Positions 55,655-64,000 of a stretch of DNA of 64,000 nt are shown here, piece after piece. The position numbers and the translations under genes are program-made. The stretch's first letter is position 1; every line of letters begins with the position of its first letter. This stretch comes from Anodontia alba (lineage: Eukaryota > Mollusca > Bivalvia > Lucinida > Lucinidae), in the NCBI GenBank assembly GCA_964016985.1, contig OZ024828.1:12636242-12700241 (forward strand). Direction: 5' to 3'. The notes below the pieces were generated by a model. That model was not told the DNA's origin, did not search any database, and was given only the letters and a program-made list of their open reading frames with translations.

Positions 55655-55847
55655 ATAAAACAAGCACATGGAGATTATGAATTGATTCCAGAAGTAACTA
55701 CCAGATCAAAGTCAGGTACACCTGATACAGCAGCCAGTATGTCATCTTTTAAGATCCACTCATATCTGAAGTCTGGTATACTTGGACGACATGGTGGTGA
55801 ACTTCTTGCTGACTGGAAATACGCAGTGTCAAATCCATATATAATTG
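55655..55847 (+). CDS. Unknown protein, putative coding exon 4
   Basis: Acceptor GAGTGTTTCTTTTCAG, donor ATTG|GTATGA; 193 nt, phase 0 in and phase 1 out. Translation IKQAHGDYELIPEVTTRSKS, GTPDTAASMSSFKIHSYLKS, GILGRHGGELLADWKYAVSN, PYIIG: a Ser/Thr-rich linker, then a compact segment with conserved-looking GRHGGELL and ADWKYAV. I do not recognise the family. The gene continues beyond the window or into exons I could not see. Confidence 0.68.
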
Positions 55848-56090
55848 GTATGATAGTCTGTGGCTCCAAGGTAATAATACATGGATTATGGATATGGTTT
55901 CTGAACCCCACCACAACTGTTCCAGTGGCTGAATAGAGCAAACCCTACGGATCGGGAGGTTGTGGTTTGATCCCCAGCCATATCATAACCTAAGACTTTC
56001 TAAAATTGATACTAGCTGCTCTTTCACTTGGGGTTATGCATTAGGAAGAAGAGCTAGGACTTGTCGCACTTGTGTCAGGATAATGTGTTT

Positions 56091-56379
56091 GTTTGTGTTG
56101 AGGTTTTTACAGCCCAGTCAACCTAATGGTGTCATGTCGAACGTGGTCAGTTTACCTAACCACACTTTACTTGGCAGACTTAGTCCTCTAAAAGGTTAAC
56201 CAGTATTGTGTGCATTCTTTTGCTAGAAACTGACAACTGCCCTTCTTGTATCAGCTGAAGGGAGAGAATGACCATAGAAAAAATTTCATGATCAATCTCC
56301 ACGAAAGAAAGTTGCCGATCTCTGCGGGGGTCAAATCCGCAATCTCCTGAGCTCCATTTGGACATGAACCGAGGCCGGC
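56091..56379 (-). mobile_element. tRNA-derived SINE, copy 3
   Basis: Minus-strand copy of the family at 45494, with more divergence. Flanked by CAGGATAAT (56076-56084) and CAGGATAGT (56381-56389), a near-perfect 9-bp duplication. Confidence 0.9.
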
Positions 56380-56626
56380 TCAGGATAGTATAGTAGTAGT
56401 ATTGCATCAATTTGTCTGGGGTGTGATACTGCAGTGAGGCGATACTTTAAAAGGGCATCAGTTCCCAAGGTCACATCCAGACACACCATCACGATATAAC
56501 TGAAAGATTGTTGAAAGGACTACCACCAGACTGTCTTCTGAACATTACAATTTAAATTGTCTGAACTTGAAAAAGTGTTGTTTGTTGTTTTTGCTTGAAA
56601 CTTTGGTTAAACCCTGTAATAATATT

Positions 56627-57990
56627 TATGTCTCCCCCCATGAAAGCGGAGGCGTATTGTTTTTGCCTTGGTTCTGCCTGTCTGTCTGTCACAAAATCGC
56701 GTCCACTCTATAACTTGAAAAACGTTCAAGATATTTTCATGAAACTTCATAGAAGTATATTGCATTTTCAGATGATGTGCGGACCACAAGAACCATAACT
56801 CTTGTCAATATATTTTTGGAGTTATTCGCCTTTAAAATTTGATAATGGTCATTTCATGTCCACTCTATAACTTGAAAACCATTCAAGATATTTTCATGAA
56901 ACTTCATAGTAATATAAAGCATCATCAGATGACATGCAGACCACAAGATTCTTAACTATTGTCTTTACATTTTTGGAGTTATTCCCCTTTGATATTTGAC
57001 TATGGTAATTGTGTGTCTGCTAACTTGAAAATTGTGCAAGATAGTAATGAAACTTCATAGAAATATAAAGCATCATCAGACCACCTACAGACCACAAGAA
57101 CTGTAACTCTTGGCTATACATTTTTGGAGTTATTCTCCTCTCAAAATTTAACAATGGTCATTTCATGTCCACTCTATAACTTGAAAACCATTCAAGACAT
57201 TTTCATGACTGGAGACCAGGAGGTCGCGGGTTCAAACCCCGCCTAGGTCGGCAACATTCTTTCGTGGAAATTGATTATGAAATATTTTCTACGGTCATTC
57301 TCTCCCTTCCGCTGATTCAAGAAGGGCAATTGTTAGTTTCTGGCGAAAAAATGTGCACAATACTGGTTGACCGCTTAGAGGACTAAGCCTGCCCAGTAAA
57401 CATGTGGTTAGGTAAACTGACTGCGCTCGACATGACCCCATTGGGTTGACTGAGCCGTAAAACCTCAACACAAACATGAAACTTCATAGAAATATAAAGC
57501 ATCATCATCAGACGATGTGCAGACAATAAGAACTGTAACTCTTGTCTGTCCATCTGTCTGTCTCTCACAAAATTGTGTCTGCGCTACATCTTGAAAACAG
57601 TTTAAGATATTTTCATAAAACTTCATAGAAATATAAAGCATCATCAGATGACATGCAGACCACAAGAACCATAATTCTTGTTTATATATTTTTAGAGTTA
57701 TTCCCCTTAGAAATTTGACAATAGTAGTTGTGTGTCCACTCTATTAATCAAAAACCGGTCTGGGTATTTTCATGGAACTTCATGGAAAAATAAAACATCA
57801 GATGATGTGCAGAGGACAAGAACAGTAACTCTTGTCTATAAATTTTTAGAGTAAGTCTCCTTTGAAATTTGACAATGGCAGTTTTGTTGCCGTTGTATAA
57901 TTGTATAAGTAGAAAGCCTTTCAAGATATTTTCATGAAACTTTACAGAAATATAAAGCATCATCGGATAATATGCAGACCACAAGAAGTA
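56627..57990. repeat. Tandem array of about 155-bp monomers
   Basis: The 5' end TATGTCTCCCCCCATGAAAG CGGAGGCG resembles other HINE-like 5' ends. Units contain CCACTCTATAACTTGAAAAC, ATATTTTCATGAAACTTCAT, ATAAAGCATCATCAGATGA, CACAAGAACCATAACTCTTG and TTTTTGGAGTTATTCCCC. Interrupted by a SINE at 57209. Related arrays occur at 59740-60410 and 63760-64000. Confidence 0.93.
57209..57474 (+). mobile_element. tRNA-derived SINE, copy 5 (5'-truncated)
   Basis: Starts within the tRNA head (CTGGAGACCAGGAGGTCG) and ends AACCTCAACACAAA. Inserted in an array monomer at TTTTCATGA|AACTTCATAG, with a short CATGA duplication (57204-57208, 57475-57479). Confidence 0.9.
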
Positions 57991-58011
57991 TAACTCTTGT
58001 CTATACATTTT

Positions 58012-59240
58012 AGCTCACGTGAGCTATGCTCGGAAAGAGTTACAGTGATCACTTTTTGTCTGTCGGTCCCTGCGAATGTCCATCTGTCGGTTAATATTTT
58101 CAGACGACTTCTCCCCTGAAGCCGCTGAGCCAATTTTGCTCAAATTTCATATGTACCCTCCTTAGTTTTGGGGAACTAAAGATTGCTAAAATGGATGCGG
58201 TCCGTTGACCAAGATGGTGGCTATGCCCATATATGGTAAAAACCTTAAAAAAAACTTCTCCAGAACCGATGATGCCTTGGGGCTGAATCTCTGCACAAAT
58301 CATCGGGGACGGGAGGTCTACCAAAGTTGCTAAAATGATTGTTGTACGTTGATGTTTGACCTTTTTACGGCAAGGTCATTTGCCTGAGCCCAATACATTT
58401 GTATGGGAAAATTGGTGAGAATTTCAAACAATATCTCCTCTGAAGCCGCCTGACTAATGTTGCTCAAATATCATGTTTAGCCTCCTAGATGCGGGGGAAC
58501 GAATCATTGCTAAAATTGTCGCAGTCTATCGACCAAGATGGCCGCCATGCCCATATATGTTAAAAACCTTCAAAAATGTTCTTCTCCAGAACCAAGTTAG
58601 CCTTGGGGCCTAATCTTTGCACAAATCATCGGGGGCGAGAGGTCTACCAAAATTGCTAAAATGATGGTCCTGTATTGACCTTTGACCTTTTTTACGGCAA
58701 GATCAAATTTGCCTCCCCGTGCCTTTGTATGGGCTCTATACATTTATATGGCAAAAATGTTGAGAATTCATATTAAAGACTGTGATCCAACTGAGTTGAA
58801 ATTTGATAAGGAGCATCAGGCTGCCTAGAGGTGGCAAAATAGCTAAAACTGAGCTGATCAAAAATCCAAGGTGGCCGCCACAGCATGCCCCACCCCCTTC
58901 ACTTCATAAAAGGCCTTATATCTCAGAAACCTTCCAGAATTCCCCATTGCAAAACACAATATTGTTGTTCTTATGATAAGACGCCTCAAGTGACAGACTG
59001 ATGGTCCCACGGGGATATGCCCCACCCCATCAAGTTCATGTAAAGCTTAATATCTCAGAATCCATTCAGATCCCCACCCCTAAACCATATATATTGTTGT
59101 TCCTTATGATAAGACGCATCCAGTGACATAGACGGTGGGTCCCTGGGGGATATGCCCCACCCCCTCCAGATCATGAAAGGCCATATATCTCAGAAAACAT
59201 TCAGATCCCCACCCCTAGACCATCTGTATTGTTGTTCCTT
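58012..59240 (+). mobile_element. HINE-like element, 3' end missing
   Basis: 5' TTTTAGCTCACGTGAGCTAT. Contains about 325-bp units (CTGAAGCCGCTGAGCCAATT, TTGACCAAGATGG, CAAATCATCGGGG) then 135-bp units (TATCTCAGAA, AGATCCCCACCCCTA, GTTGTTCCTTATGATAAGAC). No H-type 3' end before a different element begins at 59242. Confidence 0.6.
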
Positions 59241-59241
59241 A

Positions 59242-59735
59242 TTATCCCCCCCCCCTCCCCCCCGAAGGCGAAGGTGGATATGGTAATGGTTTCCGTCCGT
59301 CCGGAACTTGTCCGGAGCAGAACTCACAAACTATTCAGTGGATATTGTTGAATCTTCATAGAATAATAAAGGACATTGAGAGGAAATGCAGTGCAAAAGA
59401 ACCATAACTCTACCTTGCTTATTTTTAATTATTTCCCTTTATTGAATTTTCTTGTCTGGAGCATAACTCAAAAACTATTCAAGGGATTTTGTTGAAATTT
59501 CATAGAATGATAAAGGACATTGAGAGCAAGTGCATTGTACAAGAACCATAACTCTCACTTGCTTACTTCTGAATAACTTCCCTTTGTTAAATTTTCTTGT
59601 CAAGAGCATTTATTGAATTTTCTTGTCCGGAGCAAAACTCCAAGACTACATGTATTCAAGGGATTTTGTTGAAACTTCGTAGAATGATAAAGGACATTAA
59701 GAGGAAGTGCAGTGTATAAGAACCATAACTCTACG
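59242..59735 (+). repeat. C-rich 5' end and 150-bp units of another array
   Basis: Starts with TTATCCCCCCCCCTCCCCCC then GAAGGCGAAGGTGGATATGG. Three units with TTGTCCGGAGCA, AACTATTCA, GATTTTGTTGAAA, ATAAAGGACATTGAGAG and AAGAACCATAACTCT. Confidence 0.75.
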
Positions 59736-59739
59736 ACTT

Positions 59740-60410
59740 GCAGACCACAAGAATCATAACTCTTGTCAATACATTTTTGGAGTTATTCTCCTTGCAAATT
59801 TGACAATGGTCATTTCGTGTCCGTTCTATAACTTGAAAACTGTTCAAGATATTTTCATGAAACTACATAGAAATATAAAGCATCATCAGACGATGTGCAT
59901 ACCACAAGAACTGTAACTCTTGTCTATACAATTTTGGAGTTATTCCCCTGTAAAATTTGACAGTGGTTATTTCCTGTCCGCTCTATAACTTGAAAACAGT
60001 TCAGAATATTTTTCTTAAACTTCAAAGAAATATATAGCATCATCAGACAATATGCAGACCACAAGAATCGTAACTCTTGTCAGTACATTTTTGGAATTAT
60101 TCCCTTTTGAAATTTACAATGGTCGTTTCGTGTCTGCTCTGTAACTTGAAAACCATTCAAGATAGTATCATGAAACTTCATAGAAATATAAACCATCATC
60201 AGATGACATGTAGACCACAAGAACCATAACTCTTGTCTATACATTTTTGGAGTTATTCCCCTTTTAAATTTGACAGTGGTAATTTTGTGTCCACTCTGTA
60301 ACTTGAAAACCATTCAAGATAGTATCATGAAACTTCATAGAAATATAAACATTATCAGACAATGTGCAGAGCACAAGGACTGTAACTCTTGTCTATACAT
60401 TTTTAGCTCA
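59740..60410. repeat. Tandem array of about 155-bp monomers (as 56627)
   Basis: About four units of the 56627-type monomer (TAACTTGAAAACTGTTCAAG, AAACTTCATAGAAATATAAA, TTTTTGGAGTTATTCCCC). The last unit is interrupted at 60414 by H5 and resumes at 63762. Confidence 0.9.
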
Positions 60411-60937
60411 CCTGAGCTCTGCTCAGGATGAGCTCTTGTGATCACTTTTTTTCCGTCGTCCGTCCGTCCGTCCATTCGTTAACATTTTCAAACGACTTCT
60501 CTGAAACCACAGAGACAGTTTTGCTCAAATTTCATATGAGCCTCCTTAGGTTGGGGGGAAAGAAAGAGTGCTAAAAAGGTCGCGGTCCATTGACCAAGAT
60601 GGCTGCAATGCCCATGTATGGTAAAAAATTTAAAAATCTTCCTCTCCAGAACCATGGATGCCTTGGGGCTGAATCTTTGCACAAATCATCGGGGACGGTA
60701 GGTCTACCAAAATTGCTAAAATAATTGTTGTACTTTGATGTTTGACCTTTTTATGGCAAGGTCAAGTTTGCTTCCCTACGCATTTGTATGAGCCCCATAC
60801 ATTTGTATGGGAAAATTGTGGAGAATTTCAAATGACATCTCCTCTGAAGCCGCTGAGCCAATTTTGCTCAAATTTCATATGGAGCCTCCTTAGGTAGGGG
60901 GAACTAAAGATTGCTAAAATGGTCACAGTCCGTTGAC

Positions 60938-61100
60938 CAAGATTCAGCCCTAAGGCATCCTTGGTTCTGGAGAAGAAGATTTTTAAAGGTTTTTACCATA
61001 TATGGGCATGGCGGCCATCTTGGTCAACGAACCATAACCATTTTAGCAATCTTTCTTTCCCTCAACCTAAGGAGGCTCCATATGAAATTTGAGCAAAACT
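60938..61100 (-). repeat. Inverted segment in the 345-bp array
   Basis: ATTCAGCCCTAAGGCATCCT ... ATATGAAATTTGAGCAAAAC is the reverse complement of the part of the monomer seen at about 61693-61857. Surrounding units are all in the opposite orientation. Confidence 0.88.
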
Positions 61101-62089
61101 GCCCATATATGGTAAAAACCTTTAAAAATCTTCTACTCCAGAACCGTAGATGCCCTGGGGCTGAATCTTTGCACAAATCATCGGGGATAGGAGGTCTACC
61201 AAAATTACTAAAATGATTATCGTACGTTGACGTTTGACCTTTTTACAGCAAGGTCAGGTTTGGTCTATGCATTTGTATGAGCCCCATACATTTGTATGGG
61301 AAAATTGTTGAGAATTTCAAACCACTTCTCCTCTGAAGCTGCTGAGCCAATTTTGCTCAAATTTCATATTGTGCCTCCTTAGGTTGGGGGAATGAAAGGT
61401 TGCTAAAATGGTCAAGGTCCGTTGACCAAGCTGGCCACCATGCCATATATATTAAAAACCTTTAAAAATCATCTTCTCCAGAACCTAGGATGCCCTGGGG
61501 CTGAATCTTTGCACAAATCATCGGAGACGGGAGGTCTACCAAATTTGCTAAAATGATTATTGTACATTGACACTTAACCTTTTTACGCAAGGTCAGGTTT
61601 GCTTCCCTATGCATTATTTTTAATTTGTATGAGCCCCATACATTTGTATGGGAAAATGGTTGAGAATTCTAAACCTCTCCTCTAAAGCCGCTGAGCCAGT
61701 TTTGCTCAAATTTCATATGGAGCCTCCTTAGGTTGAGGGAAAGAAAGATTGCTAAAATGGTTATGGTCAGTTGACCAAGATGGCCACCATGCCCATATAT
61801 GGTAAAAACCTTTAAAAATCTTCTTCTCCAGAACCAAGGATGCCTTAGGGCTGAATCTTTGCACAAATCGTCGAGAACAGGAGGTCTGCCAAAGTTGCTA
61901 AAATGATTGTTGTACATTGACGTTTGACCTTTTTACGGCAAGGTCAAGTTTGCTTACCTATGCATTTGTATAAGCCCTATACATTTGTATGGGAAAATTG
62001 TTGAGAATTCATATTTTGGACATCTCCTCTAAAGATGATGATGCAACTGAGTTGAAACTTGATGATGAGCATAAGGGGGCCTTGTAGAC

Positions 62090-63650
62090 ACAAAATAGCT
62101 AAAACTGAGCCGATCAAAAATCCAAGATGGCCACCACAGCGTGCCTCACCTGCTTCACTTCATAAAAGGCCTTATATGTATCTCAAAAACCATTCAGCAT
62201 TCCCCCTACCCCTATAATATATATTGTTCCTTATGATAATATCTATCCGATGACATAGACTGATGGTGTCCTGGGGATATGCCCCACTTCCTCCAGTTCA
62301 TAAAAGGCCTAATACCTCAGAAACCATTGAGATCCCCTGCCCTAAACTATATATATTGTTGTTCCTAATAATAAGACGCATCCAATGACATAGACTGGGG
62401 TCCCCTCGGGGTATGCCCCACCCCCTGCCATTCATAAAAGACCTAATATCTCAGAAACTGTTCAGATCCCCACCCCTAAACCATATATATTGTTGTTAGT
62501 TATGATAAGATGCATCCAGTGACACAGACCAGGAGTCCCCTAGGGGTATGCCGCATCCCTTCATTTCATAAAAGGCCTTATATCTCAGAAACCCTTCAGA
62601 TCCCCACCCCTAAACCATATATACTCTAAGACTTGCTCCTTATGGTAAGATGCATTCAATGACATCGACTGGGGGTCCCCCAGGGGTATTCCCCACCCCC
62701 TCCATCATAAAAGGCCTAATATCTCAGAAACCATTCAGATCCCCACCCCTAAACTATATAAATTATTGTTCATTATGATAAGATGCATCCAGTGTCATAG
62801 ACCAGGGGTATGACCATTACCCCCTCCAGTTCATAAAAGGCCTAATATCACTGTTCAGATTCCCACCCTTAAACCATATATATTGTTATTCATTATGATA
62901 AGACTCATCAAGAGACACTGACTGGGGTTCCCCAGGGGCATGTCCCAATCCCTTCACTTCATAAAAGACCTTAAACCATATATATTGCTGTTCATTATGA
63001 TAAGACTCATCAAGAGACACTGACTGGGGTTCCCCAGGGGCATGTCCCAATCCCTTCTCTTCATAAAAGACCTTATATCTCAGAAACTGTTCAGATCCCC
63101 ACCTCTAAACCATACGTATTGTTGTTCCTTATGATAAGACGCATTCAGTTACACTGACCGGGAGTTCCCTGGGGAATACCCCACCCCATTCATTTCATAA
63201 AAAGCCAAATATTCTAGAGACTGTTCAGATCCCCACCCCTTTACCATAAATATTCTTGTTCCTTATGATAAGATGCATCCAAAAACACCAACCGTAGGTC
63301 CCCAGGGTGTATGCCCCACCCCCTTCAGTTCATATAGGGCTTAATATCTCAGAATCATTCAGAACCCCACCCCAAAACCACATATATTGTTGTTCCTTAT
63401 GATAAGAGGCATTCAGTGACACTGACCGGTGGTCCCCTGGGGGTATACCCAACCCCTTTCAGTTCATTTAAGGCTTAATATTTCAGGAACCTTTCAGATC
63501 CCAACCACAAAACTATATATATTGTTGTTTGTAATGATAAGATACATTCAATGACACTGACGGTGGGTCCCTAGGGGGTATGCCCTGCCCCTTCCAGTTC
63601 ACATAAGGCTTAATAACTTAGAAACCATTCAGATCCTCACTCAAATGATG
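62090..63650. repeat. Tandem array of about 134-bp monomers
   Basis: At least ten units with TATCTCAGAAACC, CAGATCCCCACCCCTAAACC, ATATATATTGTTGTTCCTTA TGATAAGA and GGGGTATGCCCCACCCC. A 73-bp stretch near 62935-63007 is repeated almost exactly in the next unit. Confidence 0.93.
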
Positions 63651-64000
63651 ATCCTTTTATTAGTTGCAATGACAGGATTGAAAAAAAGTTGTATAGCATC
63701 CGCATATCTGCAGTGGCTATTTCACTCAGGTGAGCGAGCCGTGGCCCGTGGGCCTCGTGTTGGAGTTATTCCCCTTTGAAATTTGACAATGGTTGTGTCC
63801 GCTCTATAACTTTAAAACTGTTCAAAATATTTCATGAAACTTCATAGAAAAATAAAGCATCATCAGACGACATGCAGACGACAAGAACCGTAACTCTTGT
63901 TGGTCCATCTGTCAGGCTGTCGGTCTGTCACAAAATTGTGTCCACTCTATATCTTGAAATCCCTTAAAGGTATTTTCATGAAACTTCATAGAAATTTAAA

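Larger units (their letters stand above)
60415..63761 (+). mobile_element. HINE-like element H5
   Basis: 5' AGCTCACCTGAGCTCTGCTC AGGATGAGC; 3' ACTCAGGTGAGCGAGCCGTG GCCCGTGGGCCTCGTGTT. Left flank TATACATTTTT and right flank GGAGTTATTCCCC together rebuild an intact monomer of the surrounding array, with no duplication. The interior holds about 345-bp units (60490-62080) and about 134-bp units (62090-63650). Like H3 it has a 3' hairpin (GTGGCCCGTGGGCC). Confidence 0.75.

Noticed and set aside
53211..63761. CRISPR-like arrays of regularly spaced repeats
   Set aside because: The whole 130-345 bp monomer repeats with gradual divergence; there are no short repeats with unique spacers, and the DNA is eukaryotic.

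Overview
This window looks like nuclear DNA from a bivalve mollusc, perhaps a clam. It has intron-split genes, (CA)n/(CT)n/(AT)n microsatellites, tRNA-derived SINEs, CR1/L2-like non-LTR retrotransposons, many hairpin-bearing MITEs, and long arrays flanked by GCTCACCTGAGC / GCTCAGGTGAGC ends, a repeat style I associate with bivalves. No bacterial, phage or CRISPR features are present. The species call is inference; the repeats and exons are read directly from the sequence.

Host genes. (1) A proline dehydrogenase gene (prodh) runs on the minus strand. Its first coding exon is at 9176-9475 and its second at 3912-4099; the rest lies beyond the left edge. The 5.1-kb intron is filled with a truncated LINE, MITEs and hairpins. 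(2) A gene of unknown function runs on the plus strand. Four putative coding exons (30289-30689, 41206-41358, 51767-51899, 55655-55847) have matching splice phases (2/2, 2/2, 0/0, open at phase 1). It continues beyond the right edge, and its introns are almost entirely repeats.

Layout. 1-12,500: MITE-rich, with prodh. 12,500-17,700: a terminal-inverted-repeat (TIR) element holding an AGATATCT palindrome array, plus LINE RT and ORF1 fragments. 17,750-22,450: a nearly full-length non-LTR element with an intact endonuclease-RT ORF and a 2A-like motif, with a MITE nested in its 3' UTR. 23,038-30,286: a 7.25-kb TIR element with a perfect 8-bp target-site duplication; the right copy of that duplication contains the start codons of gene 2. 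31,524-36,372: a second large inverted-repeat-bounded segment. 37,000-64,000: intronic and downstream DNA made of Helentron/HINE-like elements with internal tandem arrays (mostly 130-175 bp monomers), five copies of one SINE family and fold-back elements.

Most striking: the host start codon lies inside a transposon target-site duplication; near-identical central hairpins occur in MITEs with different termini; a chain of half-MITEs is joined at hairpin apices; and two nested HINE-like insertions leave the surrounding array intact with no target-site duplication. All similarities were judged by eye; no database search or alignment was run.
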